This document shows positions 17,379 to 25,064 of a stretch of 36,897 nucleotides of DNA, in pieces. The translations under genes were made by a program, and so were the position numbers. Position 1 is the first letter of the stretch; the number at the start of each line of letters is the position of its first letter. The notes beneath the pieces were generated by a model. That model was not told where the DNA came from and ran no database searches. It saw only the letters and a list, made by a program, of their open reading frames with translations. This stretch comes from Candidatus Dojkabacteria bacterium (GTDB lineage: Bacteria; Patescibacteriota; Dojkabacteria; SC72): the NCBI GenBank assembly GCA_016182915.1, contig JACPFP010000003.1, positions 150,788 to 187,684 of the forward strand. The letters run 5' to 3'.

Positions 17379-18419
17379 CTAAACCTTCGAGAATACGTTC
17401 GTTACAGTACTTATAATGTAGGTATCTATCTTTGCCAAAAGAAGAAGGAAGGATTTCACAAAAAGCTCAATCCCAGAATCCTTTTCTATCTCATCTTCCC
17501 TGTTAACAGAATCCGTAGCTCCAAGAACTGTAGTACCGTTTCCAAAAAAGATTAACTTTTCGTCATCTTCTACTACTCCAAGGACATTATTATCAAGGAG
17601 ATCATTCTGAAGAGCTTGCTCTTCTGTTGAAAGCTTTTCCGTGGTTATTAAATATGAAACTTCAGGGAAACTATCTGCTACATTTGTACCATTTCCATCA
17701 TTTGCTAATACCATAGACGAAGGGAGAAACTTAATTTGAGCAAGTCCAGAGCTTTTAGCTTTAAAGTATACTGTTCCTAGGGTTCCTTGAGCTTCCGTAA
17801 GACCGGGACTTGGCAATCCACCAGTTAATCTTACATACCCAATATCGTTGTTAATCTGCTTCTGAAGAAATACTTTAGCAAATGAATCTTTAATTGAAAC
17901 TTCAACAACCTCTACCTTATCTGGATTAAAACTAAGATCAGCCTGTACCACATTGATGGGGGTCTTTACCCCCGAGATGTCTATCTTTACAGGAAAAATT
18001 TCCTCCAACCTATATTGACCTTTAGAAGGTATACTGAAACTAACACTCTTATCCACTTCCTTTTCAAAAAAACCTGCTTCATTAAGTGCCCTTAATTCAA
18101 AATATACAATTAAGACGGAGATTATAGTTACTAGAAGAATCAAAAGGGCATTATAAGCTACAGATCTAAAGTTTTTAGGTTGACTACCAAACTGCCTAGA
18201 GACCTCATGCTTACATACCTGACAATATTCCCCCTCTTTTTTAAACCGACAAGAGAAACATATAGATAGTTTAGGAAAGAACATCCACCATATTGGATAG
18301 GCTATAACCAAAAACACACCTGATACAGCGAAGACATGTACAAGTACCCAAGAGAGGATTACATAGAGAATAATCCTAACACCTACAAGGAGAGGCCATA
18401 ATTTAGCAAAATTGTCCAT
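17379..18419 (-). CDS. Membrane protein with zinc ribbon and extracytoplasmic cohesin-like domain
   Basis: Domain order in the 346 residues: two hydrophobic segments (about 10-30 and 31-48), a zinc ribbon with C54xxC57 and C66xxC69, a third membrane helix (about 89-107), a cohesin-like beta-sandwich (about 125-260), a linker, and a last hydrophobic segment (about 318-338). The cohesin call rests on FPVKIDISG, VVQADLSFNPDKVEV, GYVRLTGG and LGTVYFKAKSSG, the order seen in type I/II cohesins. Start is ATG 18419, one base after the stop of the dockerin gene; an in-frame upstream ATG (18455) would overlap that gene. Cohesins bind dockerins, and one is encoded next door. Confidence 0.75.
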   Translation of the reverse strand: MDNFAKLWPLLVGVRIILYVILSWVLVHVFAVSGVFLVIAYPIWWMFFPKLSICFSCRFKKEGEYCQVCKHEVSRQFGSQPKNFRSVAYNALLILLVTIISVLIVYFELRALNEAGFFEKEVDKSVSFSIPSKGQYRLEEIFPVKIDISGVKTPINVVQADLSFNPDKVEVVEVSIKDSFAKVFLQKQINNDIGYVRLTGGLPSPGLTEAQGTLGTVYFKAKSSGLAQIKFLPSSMVLANDGNGTNVADSFPEVSYLITTEKLSTEEQALQNDLLDNNVLGVVEDDEKLIFFGNGTTVLGATDSVNREDEIEKDSGIELFVKSFLLLLAKIDTYIISTVTNVFSKV

Positions 18420-18420
18420 A

Positions 18421-19020
18421 CTATTCAGAATAATATAATGAAATAGATAAATCAACTAGATTACAACGATTATCATTATTAATATCACAAAGAGAGTAGC
18501 TTGAGTCCGAGTTGTCTATCCTTTCATATATGTATTCGTTCCATACCCGTACCCACGTCTTTATAAAGTTTACAAATTCATCATTGACAATAAGACCGTC
18601 TCTATCAAGATCAAAAAGTCTCATAATAATAGGTAGTCTTAGTGCAGGGTTCTGTACAGGAAGGAATGGGTTAACAGATACTACAGGGGGAGTTTCATTA
18701 TTCCCCTCCTCTGGTGGTGTAGGCGGTTCTAAAGGAATAACAGGGACGCAAGTGAGCATATCATACTCACAAGCAATATCGCACGTTGTAGTACCAGTGT
18801 AAGACCCAATATCAGAGCATTGGAAAATTTCCTGATATTGAGGTTCACAATCCTCACTCCCTTCAACAATTCCATCTCCACATAAGCTTAGCTTAACATT
18901 AGAATCTATGCCCACTTCCGTTGCGGCATATGAAAAAAGTGAAAACAGAGAGAATATGGTAAAAAACACAATTAAGGCAATAAGTATCTTAATTGTTTCC
19001 CTCCATTGGTGTATAACCAT
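18421..19020 (-). CDS. Exported dockerin protein with cysteine-rich module
   Basis: This 199-residue protein has an N-terminal membrane or signal segment (about 11-32), a cysteine-rich module (CGDGIVEGSEDCE at 47-59, more Cys to 91) like the DUF4215 type, a Pro-rich linker (93-125), and a C-terminal dockerin. Dockerin repeat 1 is D137-x-D139-x-D141-G with E148 closing the loop. Repeat 2 is D179-x-N181-x-D183 with N187 and D190. The spacing matches the two calcium-binding loops of type I dockerins. It lies 5 nt after the upstream gene and directly before the cohesin gene. A calcium-dependent pairing with that cohesin is inferred. Confidence 0.78.
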   Translation of the reverse strand: MVIHQWRETIKILIALIVFFTIFSLFSLFSYAATEVGIDSNVKLSLCGDGIVEGSEDCEPQYQEIFQCSDIGSYTGTTTCDIACEYDMLTCVPVIPLEPPTPPEEGNNETPPVVSVNPFLPVQNPALRLPIIMRLFDLDRDGLIVNDEFVNFIKTWVRVWNEYIYERIDNSDSSYSLCDINNDNRCNLVDLSISLYYSE

Positions 19021-19025
19021 TAAAA

Positions 19026-19634
19026 CTATCTCGATTCATTTGATTTTTTTGGTTTAAGTTCAATTTTTATATAATTTCTACCCACCAAATATAGGACTAC
19101 GAGCGCAAAAGCGCCGGCGACTCTTTCAGTCCAAGGAGAATATAAATTCCAAAGTGATAGTAATCGATAGTATATACCTATGAAAATATTGGCGGGAGCG
19201 ACTTCAAAGTACAGCTTTGCTGCAGCAGCTATTCCAACTGAGGAGCTACCCTCTTCATTTTCCTTTATGGGAGATGCCTCAAGAAAGGCAAAATACTCCC
19301 CTGGAACAACCTTAAGTGGAAGTTCTATTGTCATTTTAACAATCTGAACTTCACCAGGTTTTAAATTAAACTTCTGAGGCTCGAATTTAATCCACTCCTT
19401 TGCAGGTTTTAATTCTGATTGATTTTCGTGATATGAGACGGATACTTGATATGCAGAATCCACATCTCCTGTATTAACTACAGAAAGCGGAGGGAGCTCA
19501 TATATGATACCTGGTTTTAAGTCTGCATCTACGCGTATTTTTCCCGTACCTATTCCTACTCCTAGCTTTGCATATAAAGGAAGAGACGATGTAAGAAGTA
19601 CTAACAGAGCAAATAGAATCCAAATTTTCTTCAT
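19026..19634 (-). CDS. Exported beta-sandwich protein with C-terminal membrane anchor (DUF916-like)
   Basis: This 202-residue protein has a signal peptide (1-22), one Ig-like beta-sandwich (about 30-150), a hydrophobic helix near residues 170-190, and a basic C-terminal tail. The pattern LPPLSVVNTGD, FNLKPGEVQIVKMTIELP, VVPGEYFAFLEA resembles the extracellular domain of DUF916/WxL-interacting proteins and COG1470-type proteins. In Firmicutes such proteins sit in operons with WxL-domain proteins and hold them at the wall; the neighbour upstream may play that role here. It is second in a four-gene group; no Shine-Dalgarno site is visible. Confidence 0.62.
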   Translation of the reverse strand: MKKIWILFALLVLLTSSLPLYAKLGVGIGTGKIRVDADLKPGIIYELPPLSVVNTGDVDSAYQVSVSYHENQSELKPAKEWIKFEPQKFNLKPGEVQIVKMTIELPLKVVPGEYFAFLEASPIKENEEGSSSVGIAAAAKLYFEVAPANIFIGIYYRLLSLWNLYSPWTERVAGAFALVVLYLVGRNYIKIELKPKKSNESR

Positions 19635-19653
19635 AAGAACAGACTAAATGTTA

Positions 19654-20163
19654 TTACGGCAGTGATACCAAGACCATTACACCTACATTCTGTGAAGTAA
19701 AGTTGGTAGAAACAGTTGGAGTTGTAAGGTATAGATCCAAGTTTACAGTTCCACTTGCAGCAACACTATTCGCAAGAGTTGCATACGAAGTAGTCAAAGC
19801 AGTGTAGTTTGTAGGAGGTGTACCACATGTTGCAGAGCAGAATTTATGAACATAGGTATCCGAACCTGCAGTACCTGCCAAGGTCCAATTTGCACTATTC
19901 TGACCTTTAATATCAACATCAACCGTCACGTTACTATCATTTGTAACAACCTGTGTATCAGTTCCATTAGTACCTACAGATGTATTTGAAGCAAGTGTTC
20001 CATAAGCAATGGTTCCGTCCGCTACAGAGACAGAGATATTCTGTACGGTTACGGTCGCAGCAACTGACGCTTCATTTGCGGCATAGGTTGCAAAACCCAT
20101 AAACAAGAAGAGAAAAGCTAATAGAAGACCTGTTAAATGCGTAAGTTTTCTTGGGACAGACAT
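19654..20163 (-). CDS. Small exported beta-rich protein with TIAYGTL-type domain
   Basis: This 169-residue protein has a signal peptide ending near residue 28 (FATYA), then a single Thr/Ser/Asn-rich domain. The domain contains DGTIAYGTLASNTS, DTQVVTNDSNVTVDVDIKGQ, NWTL, YVHKF and a final strand NVGVMVLVSLP. The same order occurs at the C-terminus of the divergent glycine-rich protein (about residues 377-506), so the two share a domain. No wall-sorting motif or membrane anchor follows, so it is probably secreted or held by a partner. It is first in the minus-strand envelope group. The domain has no name I recognise with certainty; a WxL-like role is inferred from context. Confidence 0.65.
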   Translation of the reverse strand: MSVPRKLTHLTGLLLAFLFLFMGFATYAANEASVAATVTVQNISVSVADGTIAYGTLASNTSVGTNGTDTQVVTNDSNVTVDVDIKGQNSANWTLAGTAGSDTYVHKFCSATCGTPPTNYTALTTSYATLANSVAASGTVNLDLYLTTPTVSTNFTSQNVGVMVLVSLP

Positions 20164-20198
20164 AGGAATATAAACACTTAAATAAGATTCAATACAAA

Positions 20199-20225
20199 GT
20201 TATACCAAATTCTAAAGTGTGTCAA
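20199..20225 (-). promoter_or_regulatory. Promoter of the minus-strand envelope operon
   Basis: The minus strand reads a perfect -35, TTGACA (20225-20220), a 15-bp spacer, then TATAAC (20204-20199). The transcript would have a leader of about 30 nt without a Shine-Dalgarno site. The spacer is shorter than ideal. The divergent gene has TATAAA at 20266-20271. Confidence 0.45.
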
Positions 20226-20293
20226 CATGAATATTTAACTAATAAACTTCTAATTGTAATTTTAGTATAAATTATTTAAACTAAGTAATATAT

Positions 20294-21814
20294 ATGAAAT
20301 TCGTAACAAAAAAGCTCCTAACATTTGGACTAACGATAGTACTTTTTTTTAGTAACTGGTTAATACCTTCTGTCGTCAACTCCCCTATCTATAATGGCAA
20401 AGTATTGGCTGCAACAGAGACATTCACAACAAGTGGAACATGGACAGCTCCTACGGGTGTAACGACTGTAACCGTAGAGGTTTGGGGAGGAGGAGGGGCA
20501 GGTGGTGGTGCTTCAGGAAACCCAGCTACAGGCGGTGGAGGGGCAGGTGGTGCATATGCGATCAAAGTCATAACAGTAACTCCAGGTAATGGCTACACAT
20601 ATACTGTAGGCGCAGCCAAAACAGCCACGGCAACATCATCACAATCAGTAAACACTGGAAACCCATCTTGGTTTAGCACCACAGGGACTGTATATGCCCC
20701 CGGAGGACAAGGAGGTGCACCAATGGCCAGCAACAGTGCCAATGGTGCAGCAGGAACAGGGAGTAGTACAGGAGCGATTGGAGACACTGTTTATGCAGGT
20801 GGAAGCGGTTCAGTCGGAAGTTATACCTCCGGTTCAGGTTATAGTGGGGCCGGTGGTGGAGGTGCAGGTTCAACTGGAGCTGGTGGGAATGCCTCCACAG
20901 GTACTGGTGGAAGCGGAACAAGTCAAAATGGGGGGAAAGGAGCAAATGGTGTAGGAAACAGTAGTACCGGTGCAACTGGTTCTAACTACGGAGGTGGTGG
21001 TTCTGGGGGAAAGGCTAACAACACAACAAATCGTCCAGGTGGGACTGGGGCTCAAGGGCTAGTTAGAATTACATATAACTCTCCCCCTACTATAACAGTA
21101 GATACAACAGAATCTTCAGATCCTATTACAGTAGGTGATAATGTAACATTCTCTGCTACAGCGACAGATGCTGAAAATAATTGGTACCTTGCCGTTTGCA
21201 AAACCAACTCTATTACCGCTGGATCTCCCCCAACATGTGCTACTAGCCAAACATACTGTGTATCCTCTTCAGCTGTGGCTTCTGGGGCTCAAAATACCTG
21301 TGTATGGACATCAGATACCGAAGGCTCACTCAACTGGTATGCCTTTGCATGTGATAATGCCTCTGTAAATCCTTTATGCTCACCTGTAAATACAACCAAC
21401 TCACCTCTTCAAGTAAACCCAAGCACAATTGTTTCAATTACACTAACAACAGATGGAACAATTGCTTATGGAACACTTGATTCAAATACAGCAAAGACCA
21501 CACTTGATTTAACTGATACCCAAACCGTTCAAAATAACGGAAATGTAACAGTCGATTTAAACATTAAAACTTCGGCACCAAGCGGTTGGACCCTTGGAAC
21601 TAGTACAGGAACAAACCAGTTTGTTCACCAATTTTCAACTAACTCAGGAGGAGCATGGACATCCTTAACAACTGCAGATAGCTTCCAAACCCTATCCACA
21701 GGATTAACGGAATCAAGCACCCAGAGTTTTGATATGAAAATTATATCTCCAAATCCATCTACAAGTTCAACAGAAAAGTCCATTACCATAACAATACAGG
21801 CAGTACAGCCTTAA
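20294..21814 (+). CDS. Exported glycine-rich surface protein with TIAYGTL-type C-terminal domain
   Basis: This 506-residue protein has a signal peptide (1-40). An opening TFTTSGTWTAPTGVTTVTVE leads into a long glycine-rich region (about 65-255) of the type named glycine-rich domain in surface and phage proteins. Next comes an Ig-like segment (about 262-375) with pairs of Cys, then a C-terminal domain with DGTIAYGTLDSNT and NNGNVTVDLNIKT that matches the small exported protein encoded divergently. No membrane anchor or sorting motif follows. It is probably a structural or adhesive surface protein. G+C is locally high because of Gly codons, which also creates long spurious antisense frames. Confidence 0.8.
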   Translation: MKFVTKKLLTFGLTIVLFFSNWLIPSVVNSPIYNGKVLAATETFTTSGTWTAPTGVTTVTVEVWGGGGAGGGASGNPATGGGGAGGAYAIKVITVTPGNGYTYTVGAAKTATATSSQSVNTGNPSWFSTTGTVYAPGGQGGAPMASNSANGAAGTGSSTGAIGDTVYAGGSGSVGSYTSGSGYSGAGGGGAGSTGAGGNASTGTGGSGTSQNGGKGANGVGNSSTGATGSNYGGGGSGGKANNTTNRPGGTGAQGLVRITYNSPPTITVDTTESSDPITVGDNVTFSATATDAENNWYLAVCKTNSITAGSPPTCATSQTYCVSSSAVASGAQNTCVWTSDTEGSLNWYAFACDNASVNPLCSPVNTTNSPLQVNPSTIVSITLTTDGTIAYGTLDSNTAKTTLDLTDTQTVQNNGNVTVDLNIKTSAPSGWTLGTSTGTNQFVHQFSTNSGGAWTSLTTADSFQTLSTGLTESSTQSFDMKIISPNPSTSSTEKSITITIQAVQP

Positions 21815-21841
21815 TCTTTCCGAAAGTTTGAAACATATCAG

Positions 21842-21915
21842 TGGTTGCCGGACAGGGACTCGAACCCCAATTAACTGCTCCAGAGGCAGTCGTCCTACCA
21901 TTAGACGATCCGGCA
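21842..21915 (-). tRNA. tRNA-Gln (anticodon CUG), CCA encoded
   Basis: The minus strand folds into a cloverleaf: acceptor TGCCGGA/TCCGGCA (7 bp), D-arm GTCT/GGAC, anticodon stem ACTGC/GCAGT with loop CTCTGGA (anticodon CTG), and T-arm with TTCGAGT loop. The discriminator is A and CCA is encoded (21844-21842). It reads codon CAG. It is near gltX; in many bacteria GluRS mischarges tRNA-Gln and GatCAB corrects it, but no glnS or gat gene lies in the window to decide. The variable loop is 4 nt, and two T-stem pairs are wobble pairs. Confidence 0.93.
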
Positions 21916-21933
21916 ATAAAGTAAGCAATTATA

Positions 21934-22704
21934 TCAGAATCTGGTAATATTTTTAAGGAATTCTAGCAAACCATTCCAGTTATCGTTATTTAGAAACTCA
22001 TGGTTTCCTGGTAATTCTGTAACTTTCTTAAAGTTCATAGATAACAAATTCTTATATTCCTCCTCTTTTACAACGGAATCTCCCTTTGCCCATGCAAAGT
22101 TTGTATTATACGTATCATCAATCTTTCTAAAAAGTTCTCTGATATCAATATTACTTGCCTCTTCCCAAAATTCTTTAGGGATAAGGGTAACTGTACCATC
22201 TGTACGAACTAGCTTTGATATTCCATCTTCATTTATAATAGACCCCTCTCTTTTACTAAATTTTTGTTTCTGCTTCTCAACAATGTTTCTTCGGATTAGT
22301 GGAGACAGAAAGATTAGGTGCTTAATTTTATATCTTGTTTCCGTAAGGAGCATAGATGTAATATAACAACCCTGTGAATGGGCAATTAGAATGACTTCTT
22401 TCTCAGGGTATTTATTAATCATATTATCTAAAACGGTTTTAAGGACCTCAACTTGAGTGGAGTATTCCGGTACGTAAATTGTATTATTGATATTGTCTAT
22501 GGTTCCGAAATGGAATCTAACAGTCAGGAAATCATTCTGAAATTCCTCACACACCCTATTGTACATACCTCTTGAATCACTCTTAACACCAAAACCATGA
22601 CAACAAATAAGTAGTTTGCTGGAATTTTCGTTTCCGTATATCTTACCTACAATCTGTTGAGAGGAAGGGGACATCAGTAGTAATCGGTCATCGATTATTT
22701 TCAT
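21934..22704 (-). CDS. Alpha/beta hydrolase, second of a tandem pair
   Basis: This 256-residue serine hydrolase has the oxyanion region CCHGFGVKSDSRG (about 34-46), nucleophile in AHSQG, and a catalytic His in GNHEF near the C-terminus; the Asp of WAKGDSVV is the likely acid. There is no signal peptide. It starts as ATGA overlapping the stop of its upstream paralog, and by eye nearly half of the residues agree with that paralog. The substrate is unknown; the fold suits esterase or peptidase reactions. Stop is TGA at its upstream junction, which argues against UGA recoding. Confidence 0.85.
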   Translation of the reverse strand: MKIIDDRLLLMSPSSQQIVGKIYGNENSSKLLICCHGFGVKSDSRGMYNRVCEEFQNDFLTVRFHFGTIDNINNTIYVPEYSTQVEVLKTVLDNMINKYPEKEVILIAHSQGCYITSMLLTETRYKIKHLIFLSPLIRRNIVEKQKQKFSKREGSIINEDGISKLVRTDGTVTLIPKEFWEEASNIDIRELFRKIDDTYNTNFAWAKGDSVVKEEEYKNLLSMNFKKVTELPGNHEFLNNDNWNGLLEFLKNITRF

Positions 22705-23462
22705 AGAATTCCATCGAGATATTCAATTAACTTCTTCCAATTGTCATTTTTAAAATCATGATCTCCATCCAATTCAACAAAATTTGTTGGAGTTATAGAT
22801 TTTATAGCCTCATATTCCTTATTTGTCAGGACAGGATCATTCTTTGCCCAAACAAAATACGTATTGTAGTTGTCATCTACGTGTTTAAAAAGAGATGTGG
22901 GATCAATTAATCCAGCCTCACTCCAGAATTCACTTGGTACAATAGTAGTTGAACCGTCGGATCTTTCCAACACAGTCTTTCCAGAGGTATCTATCTTTGT
23001 ACCTGGTCTTTTTTCAAAATACTCTTTCATCTTAAGTGCAATATCAGAAGTTGCAGGTGGGGCTAACAGTATAAGTTTATCAATCTTCGAGTTATACATC
23101 TTTAGAAATAGTGGAGGTATAAAGGTTCCCTGAGAGTGTCCAATAATTGTAATTGTTCGGTTTGGATATTTCTTATTGACTCTATCAATAACTGTTTTAA
23201 GTTTCTCTACCTGTTTACTATACTCATGTACATACGTAGTACGAACAAATTCATCTACAGAAACAAAGTTAAAGCGAATTGTTAAATACTTTTCCTTGAA
23301 GTGTTCACATATTGTTTTGTACATTCCCCAAGAGTCACTTGTTACCCCAAAGCCATGGCAACATATAAGGATTTGAGAGGACTCTTCATTGCCTAATACC
23401 TTACCTACAATTTGCAAACCATTTTCTGAAATTGTAAGAAGGTCATAATCGACTATTTTCAT
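22701..23462 (-). CDS. Alpha/beta hydrolase, first of a tandem pair
   Basis: This 253-residue serine hydrolase is paralogous to the next gene. It has CCHGFGVTSDSWG (about 34-46), nucleophile elbow GHSQG, acid in WAKNDPVL and His in GDHDF. The start is 2 nt after the gltX stop, so the three genes form one unit (gltX, hydrolase, hydrolase). Its stop TGA overlaps the next ATG. Linkage to gltX does not reveal a substrate. The pair probably arose by tandem duplication. Confidence 0.86.
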   Translation of the reverse strand: MKIVDYDLLTISENGLQIVGKVLGNEESSQILICCHGFGVTSDSWGMYKTICEHFKEKYLTIRFNFVSVDEFVRTTYVHEYSKQVEKLKTVIDRVNKKYPNRTITIIGHSQGTFIPPLFLKMYNSKIDKLILLAPPATSDIALKMKEYFEKRPGTKIDTSGKTVLERSDGSTTIVPSEFWSEAGLIDPTSLFKHVDDNYNTYFVWAKNDPVLTNKEYEAIKSITPTNFVELDGDHDFKNDNWKKLIEYLDGIL

Positions 23463-23464
23463 CT

Positions 23465-25024
23465 CTACTTATTTAGCCATGTAATAGCTTGTTCTATAAA
23501 GCTTCTAACCTTCTTCCATCCCATTATTTCATAACAATCAAGAAGCGGAGGACTCTGAAGACGACCAGTTGTTGCTGATCTTATAGCTAAAAATAGGTCT
23601 CCATGTTTCCAACCTAACTCATCCGCATACCCTCTTACTACCTTCTCCCATTCCTCATGGTCAAACACATCTTTCTTAAAGATTTCTTCTAACTTAGGTA
23701 ATACATTTTCAAGAGCAGTAGCTAATTCAACCTTTGTATGGTTCTTTGTATTCCAATCCTCATCTTCCCAACTTAACTCCTCTTCATAGAAGAAGTCTAA
23801 TGCAGCAGGAATTTCCGCTAGCATAGAAATTCTTTCATGTTCAAGGGAAAGTGCTCTCTTGAAGTGCTCTATATCTGCTTTCCACAGTGGAAGATACTTT
23901 TTAATAGCATCCTTTAGACTTCCCTCCCACTCTGCTGGTTCCGTATACTCATCGCTCATGAATGTTCCTAATACATACTTTTCTGCCCACTGGAATACTC
24001 TCTCTACGAGAGCATCGATTGATAGGTTTCTAATATGCTTGGAGTTAATATAGTCAAACTTCGCTTGATCATACCTTGCAGCTGTTTTATGCACTCTATC
24101 AAGATCGAAGAGTTGAATTAGCTCCTCAGGAGTATAGATCTCATCCTGATGTGCCTCCTCAGGCTTTGGTGCCCAGCCACAAAGAATAGAGTAGTTCATA
24201 ATGGCTTCTTTCAAATATCCTTTTCTCAGAATTTGGCTAACAGGAAATGCTCCATGCCTTTTACTCAATTTCTTTCTACCGTCTGGATTAAGTATCAATG
24301 GAAGGTGGGCAAACTGTGGAGGTTCCCAACCAAACATTTTAAATAGTACAACGTGCTTAGGATAGCTTGGAAGCCAGTCAACCCCTCTAATCGCCGTTGT
24401 TATACCCATTAAATGGTCATCAACGACAACAGCCAGGTGGTAGGTTGGAAAACCGTCACCCTTCATAAGGACCTGATCTTCAACATCACTGTTTTTAACG
24501 CTCACCTTTCCAAATATTAGGTCTTGGCATACTGTTCCACCCTCTTTTGGAAATTTCATCCTAATCACATGAGGTTCTCCCCCATCAACTCTCTTCTGTG
24601 CTTCTTCCCTTGGAATATTTCTACATAGTCCGTCATACATTGTCTTCTGTTTATTCGCACTCTGAGTTGCACGAAGTTCTTCAAGCCGCTCTTTTGAGCA
24701 GAAGCAGTAGTATGCATCACCTTGATCAATCAGCTGTTTAGCATACTTTCTATATATTTCCAACCTCTCTGATTGGACATAAGGTCCAAACGCCCCTCCT
24801 CTATGTGGTCCTTCATCAAATGTAATTCCTACCTCTTCGTATGCTTCAATCATTGCCTCAACACCATTGGGAACAAGTCTCTTCTGATCAGTATCTTCAA
24901 TCCTTAATATATTTTTTCCACCATACTTTTTTGCAAGAAGATAATTGGGAAGATATGCTCTAATTGTACCAATATGAACCTTGCCTGTTGGGCTTGGTGC
25001 CGCTCTAAATCTGAATTCACTCAT
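23465..25024 (-). CDS. gltX: Glutamyl-tRNA synthetase
   Basis: This 519-residue class I synthetase has the HIGH motif as HIGT (17-20, in PSPTGKVHIGT), RIEDTD (41-46), the Cys cluster CFC (107-109) with C134, and KLSKR (252-256). It attaches glutamate to tRNA-Glu and, in bacteria lacking GlnRS, to tRNA-Gln. The presence of RIEDTD and the all-helical C-terminal part shows a bacterial GluRS, not GlnRS. Length is near 500, which is normal. A -10 TATAAT (25062-25057, minus strand) gives a leader of roughly 25-30 nt with no Shine-Dalgarno site. Confidence 0.96.
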   Translation of the reverse strand: MSEFRFRAAPSPTGKVHIGTIRAYLPNYLLAKKYGGKNILRIEDTDQKRLVPNGVEAMIEAYEEVGITFDEGPHRGGAFGPYVQSERLEIYRKYAKQLIDQGDAYYCFCSKERLEELRATQSANKQKTMYDGLCRNIPREEAQKRVDGGEPHVIRMKFPKEGGTVCQDLIFGKVSVKNSDVEDQVLMKGDGFPTYHLAVVVDDHLMGITTAIRGVDWLPSYPKHVVLFKMFGWEPPQFAHLPLILNPDGRKKLSKRHGAFPVSQILRKGYLKEAIMNYSILCGWAPKPEEAHQDEIYTPEELIQLFDLDRVHKTAARYDQAKFDYINSKHIRNLSIDALVERVFQWAEKYVLGTFMSDEYTEPAEWEGSLKDAIKKYLPLWKADIEHFKRALSLEHERISMLAEIPAALDFFYEEELSWEDEDWNTKNHTKVELATALENVLPKLEEIFKKDVFDHEEWEKVVRGYADELGWKHGDLFLAIRSATTGRLQSPPLLDCYEIMGWKKVRSFIEQAITWLNK

Positions 25025-25052
25025 AGTTGTTGCTGATATAGATTACAATTGA

Positions 25053-25062
25053 TATCATTATA
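25053..25062. promoter_or_regulatory. Overlapping divergent -10 boxes, gltX / membrane protein
   Basis: TATCAT (25053-25058, plus) ends 6 nt before the ATG at 25065, predicting a leaderless mRNA. TATAAT (25062-25057, minus) faces gltX. The two boxes share two bases in a 40-bp intergenic gap. Confidence 0.5.
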
Positions 25063-25064
25063 CC

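Noticed and set aside
17370-17555. 61-codon frame on the plus strand overlapping the end of the cohesin gene
   Set aside because: It is short, has no promoter or ribosome site, and overlaps a real gene antisense.
20389-21055. Several antisense or shifted frames within the glycine-rich gene
   Set aside because: They arise from Gly codon repeats read in other frames (Pro- or His/Leu-rich products) and have no start signals.
21815-21841. Hairpin CTTTCCGAAAG between the glycine-rich gene and tRNA-Gln as a terminator
   Set aside because: The stem is only 4 bp and no T-run follows in either direction.
7386-22704. Recoding of UGA to Gly or Trp, as in some candidate phyla
   Set aside because: TGA ends umuD (7386-7388) and the first hydrolase (22701-22703) at positions matching family length, so UGA is a stop.
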